Assembly: GCF_004010095.1 (NCBI RefSeq)
Contig: NZ_RRYD01000003.1
Coordinates: 1-55,988, forward strand
Direction of reading: 5' to 3'
Length of the DNA: 55,988 bases
From: Lacticaseibacillus hulanensis
GTDB lineage: Bacteria > Bacillota > Bacilli > Lactobacillales > Lactobacillaceae
Part shown: positions 44,421 through 53,352 of the stretch, piece by piece
Numbering within the stretch: the first letter of the stretch is position 1
How the letters are laid out: every line of letters begins with the position of its first letter
Notes under the pieces: model-generated
The model's input: only the letters and a program-made list of their open reading frames with translations
What the model was told of the DNA's origin: nothing
Database searches by the model: none
Made by a program: the position numbers and the translations under genes

Positions 44421-45389
44421 ATGACAAAATACAATTGGGGCATCATCGGCCTGGGCCGAATCGCCACCACGTTCGCTAAGTTCTTCCCGCGCGCGGACCA
44501 AAACTTGTACGGCGCGGCCGCCCGGGACGAAGCGCGCGCGCAGAGTTTTGCCCGCCAGCACGACATTCCGCAAGCTTACGGCAGTTACGCCGAGCTCTAC
44601 GCTGATCCGCGCATCGACGTCGTGTACATCGCAACGCCGCACCCGTTTCATTATCAACAAATCAAGGACGCGCTGAATGCCGGCAAGCACGTGCTCGCGG
44701 AAAAATCCATCACGCTCAGCAGCGCCCAGCTGGACGAGCTCATTGACCTGGCCCGCGCCAAGCACCTGATCTTGATGGAAGCCCAAACCATTTACCACAT
44801 GCCCATCTACCCGGCCATCCTGGATTTCGCCACCGCGCACGACTTGGGCAAGCTCAAAACAATTCAGGTCTCCTTTGGCTCGTATGCACCAAACAACCCA
44901 AACGACCGGCTCCTGAACCCGAACCTCGGCGGCGGCGCACTGCTGGACATCGGCGTTTACGCCCTCAGCTTCGCCCGCCGCTTCACGGACGAGCCACTTG
45001 AACTGGTGGCCACCCAAATGACCGAAACCAGCACCGGCGTGGACGGTCAGTCGTCATTCCTACTGAAAACCGCTGACGGCGTGCAGGTCACCGTGGCGCT
45101 CAACCTGCAGGCCAAGATGCCCAAGCAGGGCACCGTCGCCTATGAGCGCGGCTTCTTCACGCTCGACCAGTACCCGCGCGCCGATAACGCAATCTTCGCC
45201 ACGCCCGAATTGAAGACGCAGCTCCTGTCCGCCGGTGACACCACCGCCGCCCTGGCCACTGAGGTGCGCGACTTCGCGGCCGCGGTGACCAGCGGGAACA
45301 ACCCAACGCTTCCTTGGACCAAGAACGTCATGGACATCATGACTGCGGCCCGAGCAGAGTGGGGCTTCAAGTTCCCGGGTGAAAAGTAG
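44421..45389 (+). CDS. Gfo/Idh/MocA family oxidoreductase
   Basis: 322 residues; GGAGG lies 6 bases before the ATG. The Rossmann start WGIIGLGRIATTFAKF is intact, and IATPHPFHY gives the second conserved loop. The family EKP motif reads EKSITLS here, lacking the Pro, as in some dihydrodiol/xylose-dehydrogenase-like members. The C-terminal domain has NLGGGALLDIGVYALSFA. The substrate is unknown. Alone on the plus strand, closed by a bidirectional terminator. Confidence 0.9.
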   Translation: MTKYNWGIIGLGRIATTFAKFFPRADQNLYGAAARDEARAQSFARQHDIPQAYGSYAELYADPRIDVVYIATPHPFHYQQIKDALNAGKHVLAEKSITLSSAQLDELIDLARAKHLILMEAQTIYHMPIYPAILDFATAHDLGKLKTIQVSFGSYAPNNPNDRLLNPNLGGGALLDIGVYALSFARRFTDEPLELVATQMTETSTGVDGQSSFLLKTADGVQVTVALNLQAKMPKQGTVAYERGFFTLDQYPRADNAIFATPELKTQLLSAGDTTAALATEVRDFAAAVTSGNNPTLPWTKNVMDIMTAARAEWGFKFPGEK

Positions 45390-45412
45390 GTTAGAACTAA
45401 GCCACCAAACGC

Positions 45413-45456
45413 AAAGAGAAGGTGCCCAGCAGCAACTGCCAGGCACCTCCTCTTTA
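45413..45456. terminator. Bidirectional terminator
   Basis: AAAGAG-AGGTGCC pairs with GGCACCT-CTCTTT; between convergent genes. Confidence 0.8.
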
Positions 45457-45475
45457 ATTGTAAACAGACTTAGCC

Positions 45476-45910
45476 TTACGCCAGAACCTGAATCTTGTTC
45501 AGGAACTTAGAAACCTTTTCTGATTCCTCATCCTGCACCTTTTCGGCGGCGTTGAACACCGGAACGTCAATCTGTTTGTCAACGCCTAGGCTCTTGGTCA
45601 TCTGGGCGCACCCATCGACGAACGCACCAAAGGCCTTCGTCAGCAGCTTGTGGTTCCCGATAAAGCGGGCTGGCACCTGCGCCGTTTCAAACTGGGCAAG
45701 CATCTTCGTGTATTCAGCCGTGCCTTCCGCAAACTTGGTGCGAATGTCTGCGTAGTGATCATCGGCGATCCCGGCTACCTGGTCCTTGTCAATTGCTTCA
45801 CGCAGTTCAAGGAACAGTGGGTTCAGTTCATCCTGGAGCTCATCAGTGCGTGACATCACCTTGTTAATCGTGTTCGCGTACTGGACCATCTTTTGTTGGT
45901 TCTTATTCAT
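45476..45910 (-). CDS. Helical hypothetical protein
   Basis: 144 residues from the ATG at 45910, with AGAGGTG about 8 bases upstream. It is a soluble, charged, mainly helical protein with heptad-like leucine spacing (about residues 10-45) and a single Cys. It has no membrane segment or signal. A TATACT -10-like box is found upstream. I do not recognise the family; function unknown. It sits between two terminator-bounded genes. Confidence 0.75.
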   Translation of the reverse strand: MNKNQQKMVQYANTINKVMSRTDELQDELNPLFLELREAIDKDQVAGIADDHYADIRTKFAEGTAEYTKMLAQFETAQVPARFIGNHKLLTKAFGAFVDGCAQMTKSLGVDKQIDVPVFNAAEKVQDEESEKVSKFLNKIQVLA

Positions 45911-46065
45911 CAGTAATTCACCTCTGGAAAAAGTATATCCCACTGGCAGGCAAACAACCACTAAAACCATTGGCTGTTTGACCCCCAGCGGGATATTTTT
46001 GTCCTTATTGGCGGCCCGAAGCCTGAGCTAGGCCGCCACCAGACGGGAATGCTCCCGCTGGCGGA

Positions 46066-48714
46066 TTACTTGTGCATGTGCCGCTGAATTAGCTTGACGA
46101 TTTCGACAATGGCAACCATCAGCACCCCGGCACCAAGCACCATTCCCCACTGAATCAGGTCAAGTTCGGTCACGTGGAAGAGGCCGTTGAAGCCTGGTAC
46201 CAGCACCGTGACAGCAAGTGCCGCGGTCGCAATCAGAACTGCCCAGTTGAAGGACTTGTTCCCGAATGGCTTAATCGTGAAGAGTGACTGGTGCAGCGAC
46301 TTCACGTTGAACGCGTGGAAGAGCTGAATCAGACCCAAGGTGATGTAGGCCATGGTTAAAGCATCGGCGTGCATTGCCGCGGAGCTGGTGTGGATTGGGA
46401 AGGTGATTGCCAGCCAGTAGACACCCAGTGTGAGCGCCCCTTCGAGCAGTCCCTGCCAGATGATGGCACTACCAACACCGCCGCTCAGGAAGCTCGAGTT
46501 CCGTCCGCGTGGTTTTTGCTTCATGACCCCAGGTTCGGTGTGTTCAAGGCCAAGTGCAATCGCTGGCAACGTGTCGGTCACCAGGTTAATCCACAGAATG
46601 TGCACTGGGGCGAGCAGGTCCCAACCCAGCATGGTCATGGTGAACAGGGTCAGCACTTCACCCAGGTTGGCGGACAGCAGGTACTGAATGGCCTTCTGGA
46701 TGTTGGCGAAGACCTTCCGTCCGGCCTTAACCGCACGAACGATGGAGCTGAAGTTGTCGTCGGCCAGAATCATGGCACTGGCACCCTTGGCAACTTCGGT
46801 CCCGGTAATCCCCATGGCAATCCCGATGTCGGCAGCCTTCAGTGCGGGCGCGTCGTTCACCCCGTCCCCGGTCATGGCCACAACTTTGCCCTTCTTCTGC
46901 CAAGCGTTCACGATGCGGACCTTGTGTTCAGGGGCAACGCGGGCGTAGACGGAGTACTTGTCCACATTCTGCTCGAACGTGTCATCATCCATCTTGTCCA
47001 AGTCGCGTCCGGAAATTACGGCGTCACTGTCACCCTTGGGAATAATCCCCAACCGTTCGGAAATCGCCTGGGCGGTGTCGCGGTGGTCACCCGTAATCAT
47101 GAGTGGGCGAATCCCGGCAGCCTTGGCTTCGGCAACAGCGTCCTTGGCTTCTAGCCGTTCTGGGTCAATCATGGCGACGAACCCGGCGTATACCAGGTCG
47201 TGTTCAATTGCTGCCGGGCTGATTTCTTCCGGCATGGATGGCAGAACCTTGTAGGCCATCCCGAGCACCCGCAGTGCCTGTACGGCCAGCTGGTGGTTCG
47301 TGGTCAAAATGGCGTCGCGGTCGGCCTCGGTCATGGCGCGGACCTCACCGTGATCGTCAATCATCGTTGCCTGCGGCAGCAGTTCGTCCGGAGCCCCTTT
47401 GGTTGCCACCAGGATTTGGCCATCCGGCAAACTGTGGAGCGTGGTCATGAGCTTCCGTTCCGAATCAAACGGCACTTCGCCCACCCGCGGGCTCTGCGTT
47501 AGGGCGGCCTGGTAATCGAAATCCTGCTTCTTGGCAAAAGCCACCAGCGCGGTTTCGGTTGGGTCACCCAGCAGCGTCCCGTCGGCTTGTTCCTTCGTGT
47601 CGTTGGCAAAGGTCATGATGGCCAGCAGCTTACTGGTGTCAGCCACCGCCTGGGTTGCTGGGTGCAGCTGTCCATCATAGTAGGTCTGCTCAACGGTCAT
47701 CTTGTTTTGGGTCAGCGTCCCGGTCTTATCCGAGGCAATGATGTCGGTGCTCCCCAGGGTTTCAACCGCGGGTAGGCGCCGCACCAGCGCGTTGTGGCGC
47801 GCCATCTTCTGGGTCCCAAGGGCCAGGATGATCGTCACGATGGCCGGCAACCCTTCCGGAATTGCGGCAACGGCGAGCGAAATGGCGGTCAGGAACATCT
47901 CGGCTGGGGATTCACTCCCCCGCATAATCCCAACAATGAAGACAATCACGGCGATGACCAGGATGAGCCAGGTCAGCGACCGCCCGAGCTTGGCCAGGTT
48001 GACCTGAAGCGGGGTTTGGCTTTCCTTTTGGTTGTCCAGCATCTTGGCGATGTGCCCAACTTCGGTCTCCATCCCCGTTGCGGTGACGACCCCAACGGCG
48101 CGGCCATAAGTCACGTTCGTGCTCATGAATGCCATGTTGGTGCGGTCACCAATCCCGGCGGTGTCGTCAATGATGTCCGTGTTCTTCTCACTCGGCACAC
48201 TTTCACCGGTGAGCGCCGCTTCCTCAATCTTGAGGTTCGCGGATTCAATCAGGCGCAGGTCGGCCGGCACCACGTCCCCTGCTTCCAGGAGCACGATGTC
48301 GCCGGGCACTACTTCGTTACTTGGAATGACGACGACTTCACCACCGCGGCGCACGTGTGCACTCGGGCTGGTCATCGCCTGGAGCGACTCAATGGCGGCC
48401 TCGGCCTTGCTTTCTTGGATGACCCCGAACACCGCGTTCAGGATAACCACGGCCAAGATGATCCCGGCGTCTGCCCACTCGTGGACCACCACCCCGGCGA
48501 TCAGTGCGGCAACCAGCAGGACGAGAATCATGAAGTCCTTGAATTGGTCAAAGAAGCGACCAACGATGGTCTTCTTCTTCTTCCCGGCCAGCTTGTTCTC
48601 GCCGAACTTGGTCAAGCGTGTTGCGGCTTCCTGGCTACTTAAACCCGCCTTGCCAACACTTTGTTTAGTGAGTACCTCATCAGCACTCAATTGGTAGATT
48701 TGTTTTTCTGCCAT
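46066..48714 (-). CDS. P-type cation-transporting ATPase (Ca2+/Mn2+ type)
   Basis: 882 residues, full length. The P-type motifs are all present: TGES (LTGESVPSE), the phosphorylated Asp in SDKTGTLT, KGAPDELL (nucleotide site), TGDHRDTA and MTGDGVNDAPALKAADIG. The transport-site helix M4 reads IPEGLPAIVTIILALG, and M6 has WINLVTDTLPA, matching one-site Ca2+ pumps of the LMCA1/PMR1 kind, which can also carry Mn2+. The upstream yybP-ykoY riboswitch, which responds to manganese in other bacteria, argues for Mn2+ export. Alone in its transcript. Confidence 0.93.
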   Translation of the reverse strand: MAEKQIYQLSADEVLTKQSVGKAGLSSQEAATRLTKFGENKLAGKKKKTIVGRFFDQFKDFMILVLLVAALIAGVVVHEWADAGIILAVVILNAVFGVIQESKAEAAIESLQAMTSPSAHVRRGGEVVVIPSNEVVPGDIVLLEAGDVVPADLRLIESANLKIEEAALTGESVPSEKNTDIIDDTAGIGDRTNMAFMSTNVTYGRAVGVVTATGMETEVGHIAKMLDNQKESQTPLQVNLAKLGRSLTWLILVIAVIVFIVGIMRGSESPAEMFLTAISLAVAAIPEGLPAIVTIILALGTQKMARHNALVRRLPAVETLGSTDIIASDKTGTLTQNKMTVEQTYYDGQLHPATQAVADTSKLLAIMTFANDTKEQADGTLLGDPTETALVAFAKKQDFDYQAALTQSPRVGEVPFDSERKLMTTLHSLPDGQILVATKGAPDELLPQATMIDDHGEVRAMTEADRDAILTTNHQLAVQALRVLGMAYKVLPSMPEEISPAAIEHDLVYAGFVAMIDPERLEAKDAVAEAKAAGIRPLMITGDHRDTAQAISERLGIIPKGDSDAVISGRDLDKMDDDTFEQNVDKYSVYARVAPEHKVRIVNAWQKKGKVVAMTGDGVNDAPALKAADIGIAMGITGTEVAKGASAMILADDNFSSIVRAVKAGRKVFANIQKAIQYLLSANLGEVLTLFTMTMLGWDLLAPVHILWINLVTDTLPAIALGLEHTEPGVMKQKPRGRNSSFLSGGVGSAIIWQGLLEGALTLGVYWLAITFPIHTSSAAMHADALTMAYITLGLIQLFHAFNVKSLHQSLFTIKPFGNKSFNWAVLIATAALAVTVLVPGFNGLFHVTELDLIQWGMVLGAGVLMVAIVEIVKLIQRHMHK

Positions 48715-48754
48715 TTAGGCCCCTCCTTCGAATAACCGTCGCCTGCTTCTTGGA

Positions 48755-48804
48755 TAAAAAAAGGTGAGCCCCACAGACCAAATACATGGTCTATAAGTCT
48801 CACC
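48755..48804 (-). terminator. Riboswitch-associated terminator
   Basis: On the minus strand GGTGAG and AGACC pair with GGTCT and CTCACC, followed by a T-run of seven. The 5' arm overlaps the conserved GAGAC part of the aptamer, so ligand binding should prevent terminator formation. Confidence 0.8.
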
Positions 48805-48880
48805 AGTTTAATGCGACACCAGAATATTGTCCTAGTTGATGATGCCGCCGCAGCATAGCTGCCGGTTACTCCCTTATTTA
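48755..48880 (-). ncRNA. yybP-ykoY manganese riboswitch
   Basis: On the minus strand the leader reads ATAAGGGAGTAACC (GGGAGTA is the aptamer hallmark), then a GGCAGC/GCTGC hairpin, GCATCATCAAC, and TGGTGAGACTTAT. The ATAAG and CTTAT ends pair to form P1 (48873-48877 with 48794-48798). This layout fits the yybP-ykoY family, known to sense Mn2+. The terminator stem shares its 5' arm (GGTGAG) with the aptamer end, so Mn2+ should switch transcription on. It sits directly before a P-type cation ATPase, a known target class. Confidence 0.8.
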
Positions 48881-48888
48881 CAATTTAT

Positions 48889-48917
48889 ATTTTACATTAG
48901 CTAGAGCTAGTAAACAA
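48889..48917 (-). promoter_or_regulatory. Promoter of the riboswitch-ATPase transcript
   Basis: On the minus strand: TTGTTT (48917-48912), a 17-base spacer and TAAAAT (48894-48889), about 15 bases before the riboswitch P1 stem. Confidence 0.65.
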
Positions 48918-49005
48918 GGTAACCAATGTAAATGTTGTGTATCATTTGCAAATTACGAGGCCTGAAATTAGGAACAGCTTACCGCAACCATAGCCGCGTA
49001 ACGCT

Positions 49006-49833
49006 TTAACGCCAGAAGGTATCGAATGGGGTGATTGGCAGGTGTCGCTTGTGTTCGGTCTTGCGGTACCAGTTCTCAATCTTGGTCGCCACGTCCTCGG
49101 CCACGTCCTCGCCGCGCAGGTACGCGTCGATGTCGGCGTAGGTCACGCCCAGCGCCACTTCATCAGCCAGGGCTGGCCGGTCCTCTTCCAGATCGGCGGT
49201 TGGGGCCTTCTTGTACAGGTGCGCCGGTGCGCCGAGTTCCTTGAGCATTGCGGCACCCTGACTCTTGTTGAGCCCGGAGAGTGGCGTGAGGTCGGCACCA
49301 CCATCCCCGAACTTGGTGTAAAAGCCGGTGATTGCTTCGGCTGCGTGGTCCGTCCCGATGACGGCCCCGTGTGTCTGCCCCGCAACGGCGTACTGGGCGA
49401 TCATCCGGGCCCGCGCCTTGATGTTCCCCTTGTTGAAGTCGGAAATCTGCAGTCCGTTCGCCTCAACCGCCGCGACCATTGCGTCGACGCTGTCCAGAAT
49501 GTTCACGCGGACCGTCTTGTCGGCCTTCATGAACGCGATGGAATCCATTGCGTCCTGTTCGTCGGCCTGTTCACCATAAGGCAGGCGGACGGCGATGAAC
49601 TGGTAGTCATCATTGCCGGTCTCTGCGCGCAGTTCGGTCACTGCCTTTTCTGCAAGTGCCCCAGCCAGGCTGGAATCCTGACCACCGGAAATGCCCAGCA
49701 CGTAGGTCGTGAGGAACGGGAACTTCTTCAGATAGTCTTTCAAAAAATCAATCCGTTTGCGAATTTCGGTTTCCGGGTCAATCGTCTTGACGGTGTGCAG
49801 CGTTGCGATAATTTCTTTCTGTAATGGACGCAT
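49006..49833 (-). CDS. nadE: NH3-dependent NAD+ synthetase
   Basis: 275 residues, the length of ammonia-dependent NadE. The ATG at 49833 has AAGGAG 7 bases upstream. The ATP-pyrophosphatase motif [16 protein letters not shown] (about residue 50), [13 protein letters not shown] and the [21 protein letters not shown] segment are intact. It converts nicotinate adenine dinucleotide to NAD+ with ATP and ammonia. It follows pncB, the first enzyme of nicotinate salvage, after a terminator; no nadD is in the window. Confidence 0.96.
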   Translation of the reverse strand: MRPLQKEIIATLHTVKTIDPETEIRKRIDFLKDYLKKFPFLTTYVLGISGGQDSSLAGALAEKAVTELRAETGNDDYQFIAVRLPYGEQADEQDAMDSIAFMKADKTVRVNILDSVDAMVAAVEANGLQISDFNKGNIKARARMIAQYAVAGQTHGAVIGTDHAAEAITGFYTKFGDGGADLTPLSGLNKSQGAAMLKELGAPAHLYKKAPTADLEEDRPALADEVALGVTYADIDAYLRGEDVAEDVATKIENWYRKTEHKRHLPITPFDTFWR

Positions 49834-49942
49834 GATGTTCTCCTTGTTTTTTTCTGTTTTCAGAATATGCCTACTGGTGCGGAATTACCAGCTTTATTGT
49901 CAGCTTAAATGACATTGCCAGCCAGTTGCAGCCACGCTAGGC

Positions 49943-49982
49943 AAAAAAACAGACAAGCAGCGGCGATCGCCCTACTTGTCTG
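49943..49982 (-). terminator. Terminator between pncB and nadE
   Basis: On the minus strand CAGACAAG pairs with CTTGTCTG, with inner GGCGATCGCC, followed by TTTTTTTG. Readthrough or a weak promoter must supply nadE. Confidence 0.8.
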
Positions 49983-49989
49983 CTCCTGC

Positions 49990-51468
49990 CTAGTTGTTAG
50001 CGGCAGCGATGTTCTTCGCCACGTCTTCGTGGACCTTCTTAATGTAATTCATCTTGTGGTCGTAAAGCGCCTGTGACAGGTCAACCGGGTAATCTTGCGG
50101 ATTGAGGACCCGCTTGTATTCATCCCAGAGTGACTCGAGGTTGCTGGCCGCAAACGCGCGGATGTCGCGCAGTTCCGGCATCTTGTAAACGAGCGTGCCG
50201 TGATCGAAAATCGTCTGTAGCACCGGACGCGCCGTGAAGTTGGTGAGCGTCTTGTTGATGTACGTGTACTGCGGGTGGAACATGTAGAGCTGCTCTTCGG
50301 TCCGGGGATCTTCGTCCATGCGGGCAACGTAATCCCCTTCAGACTTGCCGAGGTGGTTGGACGTGATGCGCCAAACCTGCTTCTTGCCTGGGGTCGAAAC
50401 CTTCTCGGCGTTGCTTGAGAGCTTAATGGTGTCCACCATTTCGCCCTTTGCGTCCTCAATGGCAACGAGCTTGTAAACCGCACCAAGGGCCGGCTGATCG
50501 TAGGCCGTGATGACCTTCGTGCCGACGCCCCAGACGTCAATCTTGGCGCCCTGCATCTTCAGGTTCTGGATGGTTTTTTCATCCAAATCGTTGGAGGCGT
50601 AAATCTTCGCCTGGTCAAAACCGGCTTCGTCGAGCTGCTGGCGAACGCGCTTGCTGATGTAGGCCATGTCGCCACTATCAATACGGACACCCTGGAAGTC
50701 AATCTTGTCGCCCATTTCCTTGGCTACGCGGATTGCACTTGGCACCCCGCTTTTCAGCGTGTCGTACGTGTCAACGAGGAAGACACAGTCGTGGTGTGTT
50801 TCGGCGTACGCCTTCATGCCTTCGTAATCACTCCGGTACGTCTGAATGAGTGAGTGTGCGTGGGTCCCACTAGCGGGAATGCCAAAAATCTTGGCGGCGC
50901 GCACGTTACTGGTTGCGTCAAACCCGCCAATGTAGGCAGCACGGGTGCCCCAGATACCGGCGTCCATTTCCTGGGCGCGGCGGGTCCCGAATTCCATCAA
51001 GGGGTCATCACCGGCAGCGGCGCGGATGCGGGCAGCCTTCGTGGCAATCAGGATTTGGTAGTTAATGATGTTCAAAACGGCCGTTTCAACCAGCTGGCAC
51101 TGTGCCAGGGGGCCTTCAATCTGCAAAACGGGTTCGTTGGCGAAAACCAGGTCGCCTTCAACTGCGGACCGAATGCTACCGGTGAAATGCAGGTTGGCAA
51201 GGTAATCAAAAAAGCCAGCATCCCAGTCCTGCGTGTCCTTCAGGTATTCAATGTCGGTAGCGGAGAACCGCAATGTTTCAAGGTAGTCCACTACCCGTTC
51301 GAGGCCGGCAAAAATTGCGTAGCCGTTACCGTACGGAATGTTGCGGAAGTAGCTTTCAAACACAGCGTTGCGTTCGGAAATGCCCTCTTTCCAGTACGTG
51401 TACATCATGTTGATTTCATATAAGTCCGTGTGCAGCGCTAAGCTGTCATCGGGATACGTCGTTGTCAT
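49990..51468 (-). CDS. pncB: Nicotinate phosphoribosyltransferase
   Basis: 492 residues from the ATG at 51468, with GGAGG 6 bases upstream. The enzyme makes nicotinate mononucleotide from nicotinate and PRPP. Landmarks are HTDLYEINMMYTYWKEG at the start, EFGTRRAQEMDAGIWGTRAAYIGGFDATSN, the phosphate-site HSLIQTYRSDYEGMKAYAE and DSGDMAYISKRVR. With nadE next to it, this gives the entry and last steps of nicotinate-dependent NAD synthesis. Confidence 0.95.
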   Translation of the reverse strand: MTTTYPDDSLALHTDLYEINMMYTYWKEGISERNAVFESYFRNIPYGNGYAIFAGLERVVDYLETLRFSATDIEYLKDTQDWDAGFFDYLANLHFTGSIRSAVEGDLVFANEPVLQIEGPLAQCQLVETAVLNIINYQILIATKAARIRAAAGDDPLMEFGTRRAQEMDAGIWGTRAAYIGGFDATSNVRAAKIFGIPASGTHAHSLIQTYRSDYEGMKAYAETHHDCVFLVDTYDTLKSGVPSAIRVAKEMGDKIDFQGVRIDSGDMAYISKRVRQQLDEAGFDQAKIYASNDLDEKTIQNLKMQGAKIDVWGVGTKVITAYDQPALGAVYKLVAIEDAKGEMVDTIKLSSNAEKVSTPGKKQVWRITSNHLGKSEGDYVARMDEDPRTEEQLYMFHPQYTYINKTLTNFTARPVLQTIFDHGTLVYKMPELRDIRAFAASNLESLWDEYKRVLNPQDYPVDLSQALYDHKMNYIKKVHEDVAKNIAAANN

Positions 51469-51576
51469 TATTTCCTCCAAGAGTCTTGGGCGTTAAGTAC
51501 CCGCCTATCTATGCTGTCAATCTACGCAGTTATTCGGGTTGCTTGAACCAATACGTCAGCAGCCACTTCTCCAAGA

Positions 51577-52302
51577 TTACTTTTGCTTCGACTTTCTCAC
51601 TTCCACCAAGAATTTTGGAAGAACCATCATGCGTCCGATTCGGCTGGGTTGCTTAAGCAGACGGTAGAACCATTCGAGATGTGCATTTTGCATCCACACC
51701 GGTGCGCGTTTCGCCGTCCCCGCCAGCACGTCAAAGCTGCCGCCGACACCCATCAGGACTGCCTTGGGCAACGATGGCTGCAGGCCCGCCAGGAATTGCT
51801 CCTGACGCGGGAACCCGAGCGCGGCGAAGACAAAGTCGGGTTTCGCGCTGATGATGTCCTGCATAATGGCAGCGTCCGCGCTGAAGTACCCGTCGTGGGC
51901 GCCGACAATGCGGACGTTCGGGTACTGCTCTTGCACCTTGGCAACCGCCATCGCGTTCACGTCAGCCTTCGCGCCCAGCAAGTACACCCGCTGGCTATTG
52001 TCATTGGCCACGCCAAGCAGCTCGTGCAGCAAGTCATAGCCCGTCACCCGCTCTGGTAGCGGGGTGCCCAGCATTTGGGCCCCCTTGATGATGCCGATAC
52101 CATCCGCCGTGACGAGATCCGCATGTCGCTTAATTAAACCCGCATAATCTGGGTGGTCTTTAGCGTACATCACGATTTCGGGGTTCGCGGTCACAACGAA
52201 CGTGCCCTGACCGGAAGCGCAACGCCCCGTGATGTAGGCGACGGTTTCGCGCATGTTGAACTTGGCGAACGCCACACCCAATACATCTACACTCTCAAAC
52301 AT
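51577..52302 (-). CDS. tagA: TagA/WecG-type glycosyltransferase
   Basis: 241 residues; the ATG at 52302 has AAGGAG 7 bases upstream. The family (N-acetylmannosaminyltransferase of wall teichoic acid and related linkage units) shows FVVTANPEIVMYA, LVTADGIGIIKGAQM, RVYLLGAKADVNAMA, ALGFPRQEQF, VLMGVGGSFDVLAGTAKRAP and the basic tail LKQPSRIGRM. It transfers ManNAc to undecaprenyl-linked GlcNAc in the linkage unit; the alternative WecG role is less likely in a Gram-positive. No other teichoic-acid gene is adjacent. Confidence 0.92.
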   Translation of the reverse strand: MFESVDVLGVAFAKFNMRETVAYITGRCASGQGTFVVTANPEIVMYAKDHPDYAGLIKRHADLVTADGIGIIKGAQMLGTPLPERVTGYDLLHELLGVANDNSQRVYLLGAKADVNAMAVAKVQEQYPNVRIVGAHDGYFSADAAIMQDIISAKPDFVFAALGFPRQEQFLAGLQPSLPKAVLMGVGGSFDVLAGTAKRAPVWMQNAHLEWFYRLLKQPSRIGRMMVLPKFLVEVRKSKQK

Positions 52303-52460
52303 GTTGTTCTCCTTCACAAAGCGGCAAAACCGGCTGTCTTGCCACCTAGTTAAGTTGTATTGTACCAAATTTTGCCGGGAAGGTGAAATTTGGGGAACGT
52401 GCGGCGAATCATGCTGCGGTCAATGTCTGGTTGACGCGGGTTAAGCTGCGATGCCGATGA

Positions 52461-52501
52461 TAAAAAAAGAGCTGACGGCTAAAATAGCCGTCAACTCTTA
52501 A
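52461..52501 (-). terminator. Terminator of the nagA-nagR operon
   Basis: On the minus strand AAGAGtTGACGGCT pairs with AGCCGTCAgCTCTT around ATTTT, followed by a run of seven T. Confidence 0.85.
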
Positions 52502-52569
52502 GCTTGCATTGGTCAAAAGACACACCAATGTTTCAGACTATCAACCAATTACAACTGGCCGCGTACCGC

Positions 52570-53271
52570 TTAGCGATCCAAGAAGAACTCGAACCGTGAA
52601 CCCACATACTGTGTCCGCACGTATTCGAATGGGCGCCCATCCTTCAGGTAGGAAACCTGCCGGAGCCGGAGAATTGCATCCCCGCGCTTGACGTCCAGGT
52701 ACTCGGCAGTCCGCTCGCTGGCAAGCGTTGCGCTCACCATCTGGCGGGCACCACCGATTTCAAACCCGCCCTTTTTCTCGAGGGTGTGGTAGAAACTGCC
52801 GGTGACTTCGGCCTTGCTGAAGTTCTTAACCAGGCTGTTCGGCACCGTGGCCACTTCAAAACAAATTGGCACGTTATCGCCGAAGCGAATCCGTTCCATC
52901 CGGAGCACCTGTTCACCATCGTGCAGACCCAACTTCTCCACTTCGGACAGCGATGGGTTCGCAATGTGGTAACTGATGGTCCGGCTCGAAGGCTTCTTGC
53001 CCTGCGCGAGCATCACGTCCGTGAAACTCGTCACGCCGGACATTTTTTCCTGAACCTTCTGACTGGCAACGTACGTGCCGGCACCAACGCGGCGCTCAAG
53101 AATCCCCTCATCAACCAGGGTTTGCACGGCCTGGCGCAGGGTCATCCGTGACACCGAGAACTTCACGGCTAATTCACGTTCGGACGGAATACGGTCGCCA
53201 ACGCTCCATTTGCCCGCTTCGATGTCCTTCTTAATCTGATTATGAATTTGAATGTAGACTGGGGATTCCAT
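52570..53271 (-). CDS. nagR: GntR/HutC-family regulator, NagR (YvoA)-like
   Basis: 233 residues from the ATG at 53271, with AGGAGG 7 bases upstream. The N-terminal winged helix has IPSERELAVKFSVSRMTLRQAVQTL, and the UTRA domain follows (VTSFTDVMLAQGKKPSSRT onward). NagR/YvoA of Bacillus represses nag genes and is released by glucosamine 6-phosphate or N-acetylglucosamine 6-phosphate. It lies 81 bases after nagA on the same strand, and two palindromes of the YvoA/DasR operator type sit at the nagA promoter. The symbol rests on this context. Confidence 0.85.
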   Translation of the reverse strand: MESPVYIQIHNQIKKDIEAGKWSVGDRIPSERELAVKFSVSRMTLRQAVQTLVDEGILERRVGAGTYVASQKVQEKMSGVTSFTDVMLAQGKKPSSRTISYHIANPSLSEVEKLGLHDGEQVLRMERIRFGDNVPICFEVATVPNSLVKNFSKAEVTGSFYHTLEKKGGFEIGGARQMVSATLASERTAEYLDVKRGDAILRLRQVSYLKDGRPFEYVRTQYVGSRFEFFLDR

Positions 53272-53352
53272 CTTTTTGCCTCCTGTTGCCGTGCACCAGT
53301 TGAACGCATCCTGGTGATTGCACATTACGCGTAGTTAGTTTGTTTGGAAAAA

